The notes: generated by a model from the letters alone, not told the origin. A DNA stretch of 64,000 nucleotides from Pseudomonas viridiflava (GCF_900601905.1 NZ_UWFA01000137.1:248001-312000), one strand, 5' to 3'; shown: positions 26,463 through 37,552, counted from the stretch's first letter. Program-made: numbers and translations.

Positions 26463-27968
26463 ATGAAGCGCAAAAACATACTTTTTATCATGGCCGATCA
26501 AATGGCCGCGCCGATGTTGCCGTTCTACGCTTCGTCTCCCGTCAAAATGCCTAATCTGAGTCGCCTCGCCACAGAAGGCGTGGTGTTCGACGCCGCTTAT
26601 TGCAACAGTCCGCTGTGCGCGCCGTCGCGGTTCACGCTGGTGAGCGGCCAGCTACCGAGCAAAATCGGCGCATATGACAACGCTGCCGAATTTCCTGCGG
26701 ACATTCCAACTTATGCGCATTACCTGCGCCGCCTGGGCTACAAAACCGCGCTGTCCGGCAAGATGCACTTTTGCGGCCCGGACCAGCTGCACGGTTACGA
26801 AGAGCGCCTGACCAGCGATATCTACCCTGCCGACTACGGCTGGGCGGTGAATTGGGATGCGCCGGATGTGCGCCCGACCTGGTATCACAACATGGCGTCG
26901 GTCCTGCAAGCCGGGCCCTGCGTGCGCACCAACCAGCTGGACTTCGATGAAGAGGTGGTGTTCAAGGCCCAGCAGTATCTGTTCGACCACGTGCGCAGTG
27001 ACGGCGACCACCCGTTTTGCCTGACCGTTTCCATGACTCATCCGCATGACCCGTACACCATCCCGAAACCCTTCTGGGATCTGTACAGCGACGAGGAAAT
27101 CCCGCTGCCGGAATACCAGCCGGATCAAGCCGACCAAGACCCGCATTCCCAGCGTCTGATGAAGGTCTATGATCTGTGGGACAAGCCGCTGCCGGAAGAA
27201 AAAATCCGCGACGCACGGCGCGCTTATTTTGGCGCCTGCAGCTACATCGACAGCAACGTCGGCAAACTGATGCAAACCCTTGAAGACTGCGGTCTTGCCG
27301 AAGACACCATCGTTGTGTTTTCGGGTGACCACGGCGACATGCTGGGCGAGCGCGGCCTCTGGTACAAAATGCACTGGTTCGAGATGTCGGCGCGAGTGCC
27401 GTTGCTGGTGTATGCGCCAGGTCAGTTCAAGGCCGGACGGGTGGGCGCAGCGGTTTCAACTGCAGACTTGCTGCCGACTTTCGTGGCCATGGCCGAAGGC
27501 GAGATCAATGACGGATTGCCGCTGGATGGCCGCTCTTTGCTGCCGCATCTGCTGGGCGAGGCGGGGCATGACGAAGTGTTTGGCGAGTACATGGCCGAGG
27601 GCACCAACAGCCCGCTGATGATGATTCGTCGCGGTGCGTACAAATTCATTTATTCGGAGCAGGACCCGTGCCTGTTGTTCGATGTGCACAACGATCCAAA
27701 GGAGCGGGAGGAGTTGAGCCAGTCGGCCGACCACCAGCAGTTGTTCGCGGATTTTCTGGCTGAAGCACGGGCCAAATGGGATATACCGGCGATACACCAT
27801 CAGGTGCTCGCCAGCCAGCGTCGGCGGCGCTTTGTCGCTGAATCGCTGGCACTCGGCAAGCTGAAGAGTTGGGATCACCAGCCGCTGGTAGACGCCAGTC
27901 AGCAGTACATGCGCAACCATATCGATTTAGACGATCTGGAGCGCAAGGCACGTTATCCGCAACCTTGA
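26463..27968 (+). CDS. betC: choline-sulfatase
   Basis: This 501-residue arylsulfatase-family enzyme has the maturation motif LCAPSR, in which C52 would be converted to formylglycine, and metal ligands in FIMADQ at the start and FSGDHGDMLGERGLW. The C-terminal extension ...SWDHQPLVDASQQYMRNHIDLDDLERKARYP is characteristic of choline-sulfatases. It hydrolyses choline-O-sulfate to choline and sulfate in the cytoplasm. It heads a transcript with choX 46 bases downstream. The Shine-Dalgarno is weak. Confidence 0.95.
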   Translation: MKRKNILFIMADQMAAPMLPFYASSPVKMPNLSRLATEGVVFDAAYCNSPLCAPSRFTLVSGQLPSKIGAYDNAAEFPADIPTYAHYLRRLGYKTALSGKMHFCGPDQLHGYEERLTSDIYPADYGWAVNWDAPDVRPTWYHNMASVLQAGPCVRTNQLDFDEEVVFKAQQYLFDHVRSDGDHPFCLTVSMTHPHDPYTIPKPFWDLYSDEEIPLPEYQPDQADQDPHSQRLMKVYDLWDKPLPEEKIRDARRAYFGACSYIDSNVGKLMQTLEDCGLAEDTIVVFSGDHGDMLGERGLWYKMHWFEMSARVPLLVYAPGQFKAGRVGAAVSTADLLPTFVAMAEGEINDGLPLDGRSLLPHLLGEAGHDEVFGEYMAEGTNSPLMMIRRGAYKFIYSEQDPCLLFDVHNDPKEREELSQSADHQQLFADFLAEARAKWDIPAIHHQVLASQRRRRFVAESLALGKLKSWDHQPLVDASQQYMRNHIDLDDLERKARYPQP

Positions 27969-28014
27969 CCCTGCCAAAACCAAAAAAACCAGCGCACACC
28001 ATCAGGGGAAGTGA

Positions 28015-28941
28015 ATGAAGACGATATCCAGAACACTGGTCATAGGTGTCATGGCACTGAGCAGCCTTGCCGCTCAAGCCGCCGAGCAGAGCTGCAGCAC
28101 GGTAAAAATGGCTGATCCGGGCTGGAGCGATATCGCGGCCACCAATGCCATCGCCGGGTTTCTGCTCGATGGCATGGGTTACAAGCCCAAGGTGGATACG
28201 CTGGCGGTGCCGATCGCCTACGGTGGTCTCAAGGACGGCCAGATGGATGTCTTTCTGGGTAACTGGATGCCCGCGCAGCAGGGTTTCTACGACAAATTCA
28301 TCGCCACTGGCGATGTTACGCAACTGGCGAAAAACCTCGAAGGCACCGAATTCACACTGGCAGTCCCGGACTATGTCTGGAATGCGGGCGTGAAGGACTT
28401 TGCCGACCTCGCCAAGTTTGCCGACAAGTTCGACAAGAAGGTCTACGGCATCGGCTCCGGCGCACCGGCCAACCTGTCAATTCAGGAAATCATCAAGAAG
28501 AACGAATTCGACCTGGGCGGCTGGAAGCTGATTGAATCCAGCGAACAGGCAATGCTCGCCGAAGTGCAGCGCAATGTGAAACGCGAGAAATTCGTGGTTT
28601 TCCTGGGGTGGACGCCACACCCGATGAACGTGCAGATCAAAGGCCTGCACTACCTCACTGGCGGCGAGAAATATTTCGGCGCAACGGGCTCGGTATTCAC
28701 CTTGACGCGCAAAGGCTATGCCCAGGCCTGCCCGAATGTGGCCAAGTTGCTGACCAACCTGACGTTCACTCAGGATATGGAAAACAGCATCATGGCGGAC
28801 GTGGCGAACAACAAAGTCACCAATGCTGCCGCCGTCAAAACCTGGATCAAAGCCAACCCGGCCGTGCTGGATAAATGGCTCGATGGCGTGAAAACTGTCG
28901 ACGACAAAGAGGCGTTGGCGGCGGTTAAGGCGAAGTTGTAA
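28015..28941 (+). CDS. choX: choline-binding periplasmic protein of an ABC transporter
   Basis: This 308-residue protein has a signal peptide cleaved after ...LAAQAA (about residue 22) and an OpuAC-type domain with aromatic residues expected to cage a quaternary ammonium: MADPGWSDIAATN, YGGLKDGQMDVFLGNWMP and FVVFLGWTPHPMN. It is of the ChoX type (high-affinity choline). There are no ATPase or permease genes beside it, so it probably docks on a core transporter encoded elsewhere, as known for pseudomonad choline/betaine systems. GGGGAAG precedes the start. Confidence 0.92.
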   Translation: MKTISRTLVIGVMALSSLAAQAAEQSCSTVKMADPGWSDIAATNAIAGFLLDGMGYKPKVDTLAVPIAYGGLKDGQMDVFLGNWMPAQQGFYDKFIATGDVTQLAKNLEGTEFTLAVPDYVWNAGVKDFADLAKFADKFDKKVYGIGSGAPANLSIQEIIKKNEFDLGGWKLIESSEQAMLAEVQRNVKREKFVVFLGWTPHPMNVQIKGLHYLTGGEKYFGATGSVFTLTRKGYAQACPNVAKLLTNLTFTQDMENSIMADVANNKVTNAAAVKTWIKANPAVLDKWLDGVKTVDDKEALAAVKAKL

Positions 28942-28962
28942 TCCTCAAGCACCTCAAATCCT

Positions 28963-29054
28963 TGTGGGAGCGAGCTTGCTCGCGAAGAGGCCGGTACATC
29001 CGCCACAGATTTTCAGGCTGAAAAACCGTCTTCGCGAGCAAGCTCGCTCCCACA
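28963..29054. repeat. REPIN-like palindrome, GTGGGAGCGAGCTTGCTCG class
   Basis: TGTGGGAGCGAGCTTGCTCG and CGAGCAAGCTCGCTCCCACA are perfect mirrors with GCGAAG/CTTCGC inside. It separates choX from the SulP gene. Confidence 0.9.
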
Positions 29055-29127
29055 ATGGATTCGCGTGTTGCGCAGGATGCGCCAACACCTCACCCTTACC
29101 CCTCCCGCAATCGTCCAAGAGTGTTTC

Positions 29128-30696
29128 ATGGGTTGGCTCAACCGCCATAAATTCCTGCCTTTCCTAGCCTGGCTCCCCCGCCAGACCCGCGCCAGTGTCG
29201 GCCGCGATGCGCTGGTGGGCTTGAGCGGGGCGATTCTGGCCTTGCCGCAATCCATCGCCTACGCGCTGATAGCTGGTCTGCCAGCCGAATACGGTCTGTA
29301 CGCCGCTATCGTGCCGGTCATTATTGCTTGCCTATGGGGCTCATCGTGGCACCTGATCTGCGGGCCGACGGCGGCCATCGCAGTAGTGCTTTACGCCAGC
29401 ATCAGCCCGCTGGCCATCCCCGCGAGTCAGGATTACATCACTCTGATTCTGTTGCTGACCTTCATCGCCGGGGTCTTTCAGTTATTGCTGGGGATGCTGC
29501 GCTTCGGCGCGCTGGTGAACTTCGTCTCCCATTCCGTGGTGCTCGGTTTCACGCTGGGTGCGGCCGTGGTGATTGCTTTGGGGCAGATGCCCAATCTGAT
29601 CGGCATCGACCTGCCAAGCCAGACCACCGCCTTGAAAAGCCTGATGGCGGTGCTGGAGCATCGCGGCGAGCTGGATATGCCGTCGCTGCTCCTGGGCCTG
29701 GCGACCCTTGGCCTGGGCATCGCCCTCAAGTGGCTGGTGCCGCGCTGGCCGACGCTGCTCCTCACCCTGATCACCTCCAGCCTGCTGGTCTGGCTATGGC
29801 CGGCGATGTTCGGCCATGTGCGAGTGGTCAGCGCCTTTGTCGGTCATCTGCCGCCGCTGAGCCCGCTGCCGCTGGACCTGGAGCTGATCCTCAAGCTGCT
29901 GCCGAGCGCCGTGGCGGTGGGCATGCTCGGGCTGGTCAACAGCCTGTCGATTGCCCGCTCGCTGTCGACCCGCTCGCAACAAATGGTCGAGGCCAATCAG
30001 GAAGTCCGCGCCCAGGGTGTGTCGAACATGGTCGGCAGCCTGTTTTCCGGCTTCCTGTCGGCAGGCTCGTTCACCCGATCCGCGCTGAGTTTCGAAGCGG
30101 GTGCGCGCTCGCCCCTGGCCGGAATTTTCTCCGCGCTATGGGTGGCGCTGTTCGCCGTGGCGGGAGCATCGTTGATCGCGCACATCCCGATCCCGGCGAT
30201 GGCGGCCTCGATTCTGCTGATTTGCTGGGGGCTGGTGGATCGACGCGGCATCCGCGCGTTGTTCCGGGTCAGTCGCTCGGAGTTTCTGGTCATGGCCCTG
30301 ACGTGCCTGGCGACCTTGCTTCTGGAGCTACAGACCGCTATCTATGCGGGCGTGCTGGCATCACTGTTCTTCTACCTCAAGCGCACCTCGCAACCACGCG
30401 TACAGCAGTGGCGCGATGGCGATGAAGAAATTCTCCGGGTCGGCGGCTCGATTTTTTTCGGTGCCAGCCATTACCTGCAGACCCGCTTGCAGCGCACGCA
30501 AGGCACGCAGGTGGTCATCGAGTCGCAGCAGATCAACTTCATTGATTACTCAGGGGTTGAAATGCTTCACCAGGAAGCGCGACGCCTGGCAACCCAGGAC
30601 CGGACCCTGACCTTGCGCGGGGCAAGGCCGCAAGTCATTGAAGAGCTGCGCAAGCTTGAAGGGGCAGACAAGTGCCCCATTCGGTTTGAAGACTAA
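29128..30696 (+). CDS. SulP-family anion transporter with STAS domain
   Basis: This 522-residue protein has about 10-12 transmembrane helices, beginning with the SulP signature [34 protein letters not shown], and a cytoplasmic STAS domain from about residue 430 ([17 protein letters not shown]...[19 protein letters not shown]). The family moves sulfate, bicarbonate or related anions. Standing after betC-choX, it may handle the sulfate released from choline-O-sulfate, in either direction; this is inference. The start at 29128 lacks a strong RBS. Its stop overlaps the stop of the convergent aroE. Confidence 0.92.
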   Translation: MGWLNRHKFLPFLAWLPRQTRASVGRDALVGLSGAILALPQSIAYALIAGLPAEYGLYAAIVPVIIACLWGSSWHLICGPTAAIAVVLYASISPLAIPASQDYITLILLLTFIAGVFQLLLGMLRFGALVNFVSHSVVLGFTLGAAVVIALGQMPNLIGIDLPSQTTALKSLMAVLEHRGELDMPSLLLGLATLGLGIALKWLVPRWPTLLLTLITSSLLVWLWPAMFGHVRVVSAFVGHLPPLSPLPLDLELILKLLPSAVAVGMLGLVNSLSIARSLSTRSQQMVEANQEVRAQGVSNMVGSLFSGFLSAGSFTRSALSFEAGARSPLAGIFSALWVALFAVAGASLIAHIPIPAMAASILLICWGLVDRRGIRALFRVSRSEFLVMALTCLATLLLELQTAIYAGVLASLFFYLKRTSQPRVQQWRDGDEEILRVGGSIFFGASHYLQTRLQRTQGTQVVIESQQINFIDYSGVEMLHQEARRLATQDRTLTLRGARPQVIEELRKLEGADKCPIRFED

Positions 30697-31514
30697 TTCG
30701 TCAATTGACGACGTAGCTCAGCCAGCACCGGCGCGCAATCCGGACGCACGCCACGCCACAGCAGAAAAGCCTCGGCCGCCTGCTCCACCAGCATGCCCAG
30801 GCCATCCACTGATTGCGCCGCGCCATGCTCGGTCGCCCAGCGGCAGAAGGCGGTCGGCTCTGCGCCGTACATCATGTCGTAGCAGAAGGTTTGGCCCGGC
30901 TCGATCAGGCTTGGGGAGATCGGCGGCAACTCGCCCGTGAGGCTCGCCGAGGTGGCGTTGATGATGACGTCCACGGACTCCTCCAGCCAATCGAAACCGC
31001 TGGGGAACACCGGCCCCAGATCTTTGAACTGCTGAGCCAGCAGCTCGGCTTTTTCCACCGTGCGATTGGCAATCACCAACACCGCCGGGCGCTCGGCCAG
31101 TAACGGCTCCAGCGCACCTCGTACCGCACCGCCCGCGCCGAGCAGCAGCAGGCGCTTACCTCGCAGGCTCACGCCGCAATTGACGGTCAGATCCCTGACC
31201 AGACCGGCGCCGTCGGTGTTATCGCCCAGCAGCGTGCCGTCGGCCAGCTTGCTCAACGTATTGACGGCACCGGCTCGCCTGGCACGTTCGGTCAAGCTGT
31301 CGACCATGCGAAACGCCTGCTCTTTGAACGGCACCGTTACATTGGCGCCCCGGCCCTGGTTGAAAAAAGCCTGAGCGAATGCGGTGAAGTCATCCAACGG
31401 CGCCAGCGCCGCGCGGTAATCCAGCTGCTGGGCGGTTTGCTCGGCGAACAGGCCATGAATCAGCGGGGATTTGCTGTGGCCGATGGGGTTGCCGAAGACG
31501 ACGTAGTGGTCCAT
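30693..31514 (-). CDS. aroE: shikimate 5-dehydrogenase
   Basis: This 273-residue enzyme starts [20 protein letters not shown], with the shikimate-binding serines in SKS and catalytic lysine in [12 protein letters not shown], and has the NADP loop [12 protein letters not shown] and NRT motif ([10 protein letters not shown]). It reduces 3-dehydroshikimate to shikimate in aromatic amino-acid synthesis. AGGA precedes the ATG at 31514 by seven bases; the frame stays open upstream only because it runs through a REPIN. It is followed on the other strand by the SulP gene, with overlapping stops. Confidence 0.96.
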   Translation of the reverse strand: MDHYVVFGNPIGHSKSPLIHGLFAEQTAQQLDYRAALAPLDDFTAFAQAFFNQGRGANVTVPFKEQAFRMVDSLTERARRAGAVNTLSKLADGTLLGDNTDGAGLVRDLTVNCGVSLRGKRLLLLGAGGAVRGALEPLLAERPAVLVIANRTVEKAELLAQQFKDLGPVFPSGFDWLEESVDVIINATSASLTGELPPISPSLIEPGQTFCYDMMYGAEPTAFCRWATEHGAAQSVDGLGMLVEQAAEAFLLWRGVRPDCAPVLAELRRQLTN

Positions 31515-31551
31515 TGGGGTTCCTGGAGCAGGGCTTGTGAGTACTGGCCCC

Positions 31552-31645
31552 CTGTGGGAGCGAGCTTGCTCGCGAAGGCTATTTTTCAGACGCGAAAAAA
31601 ATATCGAATGTACGGGCCCCTTCGCGAGCAAGCTCGCTCCCACAA
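31552..31645. repeat. REPIN-like palindrome, GTGGGAGCGAGCTTGCTCG class
   Basis: The arms TGTGGGAGCGAGCTTGCTCG and CGAGCAAGCTCGCTCCCACA flank an AT-rich spacer (31581-31618). It lies between hemF and aroE, which run in the same direction. Confidence 0.9.
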
Positions 31646-31682
31646 GGGGGAAATGCATTTCAATTGAAGACTGTTGTGAACC

Positions 31683-32645
<963 letters not shown>

Positions 32646-32758
32646 TCAGGGGCGCAACAAAATTGTGGCGTAGCATAACAGCTCCGGCCGAGCCGCCGCA
32701 GTTGACGAAGAGCATGGGAAGGAGTCCGATAGCAGACCCGTCGCCTGAAGGACGCGCA

Positions 32759-32873
32759 GCAAACATGGGCCCGTAGGAGCGGCTTTAGCCGCGAAGGGCT
32801 CGGCCTGTACGCTGGATTTCATCGACAGCACTACTGCTCGCGGCTAAAGCCACTCCTATGGGCCCATGTTTGC
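32759..32873. repeat. REPIN-like palindrome, GGCTTTAGCC class, with outer arms
   Basis: The inner arms GTAGGAGCGGCTTTAGCCGC and CGCGGCTAAAGCCACTCCTA are enclosed by a perfect outer repeat GCAAACATGGGCCC (32759-32772) / GGGCCCATGTTTGC (32860-32873). The outer 14-bp arms are not seen on other copies here. The rest of the 32601-32930 gap shows no gene. Confidence 0.85.
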
Positions 32874-32930
32874 CAAACGACAACGCGGAGAATCTTCACA
32901 CCCTGTTTCGATCAATCACGGAGAGAGCAA

Positions 32931-33908
32931 ATGGCAAAGCGTATCCAGTTCAACACCACCGGCGGACCGGAAGTCCTTGAGTACGTGGACTTCGAGCCTG
33001 CCGCGCTAGGCCCGCAGGAAGTGCGGGTGAGCAACAAGGCAATTGGCCTGAACTTCATCGAAACCTATTTCCGCAGCGGCCTGTATCCGGTGCCTTCGCT
33101 GCCGTCGGGGCTAGGCAATGAAGGGGCGGGCGTGGTTGATGCAGTTGGCAGTGAAGTCACCCGCTTCAAGGTCGGTGATCGCGTCGCCTATGGCACCGGC
33201 CCGCTGGGCAGCTATAGCGAGCTGCACACCTTGCCGCAAGCTAATCTGGTGCATCTGCCGGAGGCGATCAGCTTCGAACAAGCCGCTGCCGTCATGCTCA
33301 AAGGCCTGACCGTGCAGTATTTGCTGCGTCAGACCTACGACGTCAAAGCGGGCGAGACCATTCTGTTTCACGCCGCCGCAGGTGGTGTGGGCTCTCTGGC
33401 CTGCCAGTGGGCCAGCGCACTGGGCGCCAAGCTGATCGGAACCGTGAGTTCTGCCGAGAAAGCGGCGCATGCCAAGGCGCTGGGCGCCTGGGAAACCATC
33501 GACTACAGCCATGAAGACGTGGCCAGGCGCGTGCTGGAGCTGACCGACGGCAAAAAATGCCCGGTGGTGTATGACGGCGTGGGGCAAGACACTTGGACCA
33601 CGTCGCTCGATTGCGTAGCGCCGCGTGGTTTGCTGGTAAGTTTCGGTAATGCGTCCGGGCCGGTAGCCGGAGTGAATCTGGGGATTCTGTCGCAAAAAGG
33701 TTCGTTGTACGTGACACGTCCGACCCTGGGCAGCTACGCCAACAACCCGGAAAACCTGCAAACCATGGCGGATGAGCTGTTCGCGATGCTGGCCAGCGGC
33801 AAGATCAAGGTCGACGACATCCAGCAGTACCCGCTCAAGGATGCGGCCAAGGCGCAGACCGAGCTGTCTGCCCGTCGCACCGTCGGGTCGAGCATTCTGA
33901 TTCCTTGA
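32931..33908 (+). CDS. qor: NADPH:quinone oxidoreductase (zeta-crystallin type)
   Basis: This 325-residue medium-chain dehydrogenase lacks the zinc ligands of alcohol dehydrogenases. It has the quinone reductase features GLNFIETYFRSGLYP, the NADPH loop FHAAAGGVGSLACQWA and GTVSSAEKAAHAKALGAWETIDY, and ends ARRTVGSSILIP. It reduces quinones by one or two electrons. GGAGAGAG precedes the start. It is divergent from hemF and followed by a REPIN. Confidence 0.94.
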   Translation: MAKRIQFNTTGGPEVLEYVDFEPAALGPQEVRVSNKAIGLNFIETYFRSGLYPVPSLPSGLGNEGAGVVDAVGSEVTRFKVGDRVAYGTGPLGSYSELHTLPQANLVHLPEAISFEQAAAVMLKGLTVQYLLRQTYDVKAGETILFHAAAGGVGSLACQWASALGAKLIGTVSSAEKAAHAKALGAWETIDYSHEDVARRVLELTDGKKCPVVYDGVGQDTWTTSLDCVAPRGLLVSFGNASGPVAGVNLGILSQKGSLYVTRPTLGSYANNPENLQTMADELFAMLASGKIKVDDIQQYPLKDAAKAQTELSARRTVGSSILIP

Positions 33909-33935
33909 TGCCGAAGTGAAATGCAAAACAATCAG

Positions 33936-34026
33936 ATGGGAGCGAACTTGCTCGCGAAGAGGCCATTACATCCGCTCGATATCTGCGAGTCGGAAACCGT
34001 CTTCGCGAGCAAGCTCGCTCCCACAA
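33936..34026. repeat. REPIN-like palindrome, GTGGGAGCGAGCTTGCTCG class
   Basis: The arms ATGGGAGCGAACTTGCTCGC and GCGAGCAAGCTCGCTCCCAC have one mismatch. It lies between the converging qor and tsaC genes. Confidence 0.88.
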
Positions 34027-34054
34027 TTCATAACCTGACTGAACAGGCCTGATT

Positions 34055-34612
34055 TCAACCCGCCCTGACAACCTGCCCGGTCGCCACATCCCGGATCACG
34101 CTCGGGTTACGGCGGCCACCCAGGTTGCCGCCGAGCACCGCATCCACCTGCCCGCGGAAATACTGCTCAACGCGAATCCGCGTGCGGGCGGCCGGGCGGC
34201 CGGCGGGGTTGGCCGAGGTCGAAATCAACGGCCCAACGAGCGCGCACAACTCACGCACTGTCGGGTGATCACTGACCCGCAAGGCAACGGTTTCATGGAT
34301 CCCGGTGACCCATTCAGGCAGCAGGTTCTGATGCGGAACCAGCCAGGTATTCGGCCCTGGCCAGGTACTGGCCATGCGGTCCAGCCACAGTTCGGGGAAG
34401 TCTTCGAACAGAAAGTCGAACTGGCGGATGTTGTCGGCCACCAGAATCAGGCCCTTATCCACAGGCCGCGACTTGATCGCCAGCAGGCGGTAAACCGCCT
34501 CTTCATCCCATGGATCACAGCCCAGGCCCCATACCGCTTCGGTCGGGTAGGCAATTACCGCACCGGCGCGAATCTCGCGAGCGGCTTGTTGCACACGCCA
34601 ACTGCTGATCAT
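34055..34612 (-). CDS. tsaC: threonylcarbamoyl-AMP synthase
   Basis: This 185-residue YrdC-domain protein has [41 protein letters not shown] and the C-terminal [21 protein letters not shown]. It forms threonylcarbamoyl-AMP, the first step to t6A37 in tRNAs that read ANN codons. The ATG at 34612 with GGAGAG upstream is chosen over the GTG two codons earlier. It lies 36 bases from dprA in the same direction, a common pseudomonad pair. Confidence 0.95.
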   Translation of the reverse strand: MISSWRVQQAAREIRAGAVIAYPTEAVWGLGCDPWDEEAVYRLLAIKSRPVDKGLILVADNIRQFDFLFEDFPELWLDRMASTWPGPNTWLVPHQNLLPEWVTGIHETVALRVSDHPTVRELCALVGPLISTSANPAGRPAARTRIRVEQYFRGQVDAVLGGNLGGRRNPSVIRDVATGQVVRAG

Positions 34613-34648
34613 TTGCACTCTCCGCTAAACAATGCCGGCAGTTTACCC

Positions 34649-35755
34649 TCAGGGCGCACACGCAAACCATCGTCCCGCTTCACACGCCACACGCCCTTCA
34701 AGTTCCAGCTCAGTGAGCGCCGCCAGCACTCTGGGCAACGCCCAGCCACTGGAGTGGGCGATGCCTTCGCTGGACTGTGGCGCGGCATGCAACAGCGCCA
34801 GCAGTGGATGCCTGGACGCTGGCTCGAATGCCGTCACAGCAGGCGCTACCACCTGCCAGCCGCGCAAGGCTTCGAGGATATGCTCCACGGTTTCGACCAA
34901 CACCGCGCCGTCGCGGATCAGTTGATGGCAGCCACGGGCGCCAGGGTGATGAATCGAGCCGGGAATGGCGTACACCTCGCGACCTTGCTCGGCCGCCAGC
35001 CGTGCGGTGATCAGCGAACCGCTGGCGACACTGGCCTCGACCACCAGCACCCCCAGCGCCAAACCACTGATGATTCTGTTGCGCCGCGGGAAGTTACTGG
35101 CGTGGGGACCGGCGTCCAGCGGGAACTCGGAAACCACCGCACTGCCCTGGTCAATCATCCGCTGCGCCAACGACCGATGTCGCTGTGGATAAAGTTTTTC
35201 GATGCCAGTGCCCAGCACGCCGATTGTAGAGCCTCCGACGTCCAGAGCACCCTGATGCGCAGCACCGTCGATGCCCAACGCCAGACCACTGGTAATCACA
35301 AATCCGGCACCCGCCAGGCTCTTGGCAAATGCGCTTGCCGTGTCCAGCCCTGGTCGAGAAGCACGACGGCTGCCCACCATGCCCAACTGCGGGCGATCAA
35401 GGATCGTGGCGTTGCCTGCGACGAATAATAACGGCGGAGGGTCGGAAATTTCCGCGAGCAGAGCGGGGTAGTTCAGATCGTCCCACATCAGCAAATGCTG
35501 GTCCGAATGCTCTAGCCAAGCCAATGCAGCGCTCGCACCATCTCGTACCTGCGGGTCACGGCGAGCCTCGGCGCTCGACGCTGGCAGCCCCAGCGCACGC
35601 CATGCGCTGGCGGGTGCACTGACGGCGGCCGAGGCCGAACCGAACGCATTGATGAGCTTCATGAAGCGCCTGGGACCGACCTCCGGCAAGCGATGCAAGC
35701 GCAGGCGCGCTTCCAGTTCGGCAGGCGAAGGGGCAGCTTTTTCGAACAGCGGCAT
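34649..35755 (-). CDS. dprA: DNA-processing protein DprA
   Basis: This 368-residue protein has the Rossmann DNA_processg_A core: LGMVGSRRASRPG, VITSGLALGIDGAAHQGAL, STIGVLGTGIEKLYPQ, SEFPLDAGPHASNFPRRNRIISGLALGVLVVEA and GSLITARLAAEQGREVYAIPG. A C-terminal winged-helix-like region (LLHAAPQSSEGIAHSSGWALPRVLAALTELELEGRV) follows. DprA loads RecA on incoming single-stranded DNA during transformation. Upstream of its start, 35756-35878, is an exact DnaA box. Confidence 0.95.
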   Translation of the reverse strand: MPLFEKAAPSPAELEARLRLHRLPEVGPRRFMKLINAFGSASAAVSAPASAWRALGLPASSAEARRDPQVRDGASAALAWLEHSDQHLLMWDDLNYPALLAEISDPPPLLFVAGNATILDRPQLGMVGSRRASRPGLDTASAFAKSLAGAGFVITSGLALGIDGAAHQGALDVGGSTIGVLGTGIEKLYPQRHRSLAQRMIDQGSAVVSEFPLDAGPHASNFPRRNRIISGLALGVLVVEASVASGSLITARLAAEQGREVYAIPGSIHHPGARGCHQLIRDGAVLVETVEHILEALRGWQVVAPAVTAFEPASRHPLLALLHAAPQSSEGIAHSSGWALPRVLAALTELELEGRVACEAGRWFACAP

Positions 35756-35810
35756 AAGATCTTCCTTGATCCGTAGCGCACCAGGAACGGTGGCCTATCC
35801 TGTGGATAAC

Positions 35811-35819
35811 TCTGTTGAC
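35811..35819 (-). other. exact DnaA box between dprA and tsaP
   Basis: TGTGGATAA (TTATCCACA on the minus strand) sits in a 123-bp AT-rich gap, next to TTGTTGTCAACAG-like symmetry (CTGTTGACAACAA, 35821-35833). It may regulate dprA; see the distribution of these boxes in the findings. Confidence 0.5.
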
Positions 35820-35878
35820 AACAATTTGATAACGGGTTCTGCGATGACAAAAATCTGTATCAATTCTGCAACATGCCG

Positions 35879-36904
35879 TCAGGGATTTCGCACCTTGTCC
35901 ATCACTGCCAGAGAACGGTTGGCATTGAGAACCAGCCCGTAGCTGAGTTTTTCGTAGGTGCGGAAAATCATCAGCAGGCCTGAGCGCTCGTCAGGAATTT
36001 TGACTTGTTCACCGGTGATGCGATCCCGGACAGTCTCGCCGGTCTTGTAGATCGCCAGCACATTGCCTTCGGCCAGCCCGTCACGTCTGCCACGGTCGAC
36101 AGTGACCACATCAAACACGCCGATCTGGTTAACGCCGCGAGGCACGTCAATGATCAGGCCTTCAATCGGGGCCTGAGGGGAGCTGGGCATGAAGGTCGAG
36201 GTAATGGGCCGCTCTTCGCTGCTGAACAGGCGGTCGCCCAGGCGGACTTCCTGATTGGAGCGCTGCAGCGTCAAGGTCGACATGTCGCCCTCGCTGGCAA
36301 CGATTTCACCGCCGCCGATGTCATCAGCGTTGATGCCCAGAACCTCGTTGGTCACCGGGTCGATATAGGTCTTGCCCTTGCGGAAGATGCCATACACGGT
36401 GTGCTCGGGCTGAAAAGAGCCACGCGCATAGATGCGGTCGCCAATCCCGCTCAGCACACGTTCGGCTTCGCCCGCCACGATGTAAGGCGCTCGCTCGAAC
36501 TGCTCGGGGGTATCGACAATTCGGTTACTGAGCAGAAACGCGTTGATCGCGCCCAACGGAATGGTCGGCACGGCCTCGACCATCGGCGTGCTGCGCACTT
36601 GTGGTGACAGCTTGATCGTACCTCGCGATTCGCCCCGGTTGAGGGTGACACGCGGCTGACCATCGACGTAGCTGAGCAACAGCGTATCGCCGGGGTAGAT
36701 CAGATCAGGGTCGTGAACTTGCGGATTGGCGCGCCAGATCTCTTGCCATTTCCAGGGTTCGCTGAGAAATTTTCCGGAAATATCCCAAAGCGTATCACCG
36801 GCGACAACGGTGTAAGTCTGCGGATGGCCTTCCCTGAGCTGCACCTGCGCCTGCACAAGACCTGTCGCGGCCAATAGCAGCAGGGCGAGTAGTGATTTCC
36901 TCAT
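35879..36904 (-). CDS. tsaP: LysM peptidoglycan-binding protein TsaP
   Basis: This 341-residue secreted protein has a signal peptide (MRKSLLALLLLAATGLVQA) and one LysM domain at about residues 28-80 (QTYTVVAGDTLWDISGKFLSEPWKWQEIWRANPQVHDPDLIYPGDTL). The rest is beta-rich with GDRIYARG and FDVVTVDRG segments like FlgT-type domains. TsaP proteins anchor the PilQ secretin of type IV pili in the outer membrane. From memory, the same gene precedes dprA in P. aeruginosa. It is divergent from def across 141 bp. Confidence 0.88.
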   Translation of the reverse strand: MRKSLLALLLLAATGLVQAQVQLREGHPQTYTVVAGDTLWDISGKFLSEPWKWQEIWRANPQVHDPDLIYPGDTLLLSYVDGQPRVTLNRGESRGTIKLSPQVRSTPMVEAVPTIPLGAINAFLLSNRIVDTPEQFERAPYIVAGEAERVLSGIGDRIYARGSFQPEHTVYGIFRKGKTYIDPVTNEVLGINADDIGGGEIVASEGDMSTLTLQRSNQEVRLGDRLFSSEERPITSTFMPSSPQAPIEGLIIDVPRGVNQIGVFDVVTVDRGRRDGLAEGNVLAIYKTGETVRDRITGEQVKIPDERSGLLMIFRTYEKLSYGLVLNANRSLAVMDKVRNP

Positions 36905-37045
36905 GCGGTGAATCCCTTTATCATGTTGCTTCGCGTGAACATAGAGTCTTAGCAGGCTCGAATTAAAAAAATGGTTGCCCCGCTTGGACGTCCAAACCCT
37001 GGCAGCCGATTTTGACTTTACCCTACAAGTGCAGCTCTTACGTAT

Positions 37046-37552
37046 ATGGCTATCCTAAACATTCTCGAGTTTCCCGATTCGCGCCTGCGCACCATCGCCA
37101 AGCCGGTGTCCGTAGTAGACGACGGTATTCGCCAATTGGTCGATGACATGTTTGAAACCATGTATGAGGCGCCCGGTATAGGGCTGGCCGCGACACAGGT
37201 CAATGTGCACAAACGCGTGGTGGTCATGGACCTCAGCGAGGACCGCAGCGAGCCTCGGGTTTTCATTAACCCGGAGATCGAAACCCTGACCGACGAGATG
37301 GACCAGTATCAGGAAGGTTGTCTGTCTGTGCCGGGCTTCTATGAAAACGTCGACCGCCCGCAAAAAATTCGCATCAAGGCCCTGGACCGCGACGGCAAGC
37401 CTTACGAGGAAATCGCCGAAGGGCTGCTGGCCGTGTGTATCCAGCACGAGTGCGATCACCTGAACGGCAAGCTGTTCGTTGATTACCTGTCCAACCTCAA
37501 GCGCGACCGAATCAAGAAAAAGCTCGAAAAACTGCATAAGCAGAATGCTTGA
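37046..37552 (+). CDS. def: peptide deformylase
   Basis: This 168-residue metalloenzyme has all three family motifs: GIGLAATQ near residue 43, EGCLSVPG near 91 and HECDH at 134-138 (Cys and two His bind Fe2+/Zn2+; Glu is catalytic). It removes the formyl group from nascent proteins. No strong RBS precedes the start at 37046. It leads the def-fmt-rsmB-trkA series, all on the plus strand but separated from fmt by a long REPIN. Confidence 0.97.
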   Translation: MAILNILEFPDSRLRTIAKPVSVVDDGIRQLVDDMFETMYEAPGIGLAATQVNVHKRVVVMDLSEDRSEPRVFINPEIETLTDEMDQYQEGCLSVPGFYENVDRPQKIRIKALDRDGKPYEEIAEGLLAVCIQHECDHLNGKLFVDYLSNLKRDRIKKKLEKLHKQNA

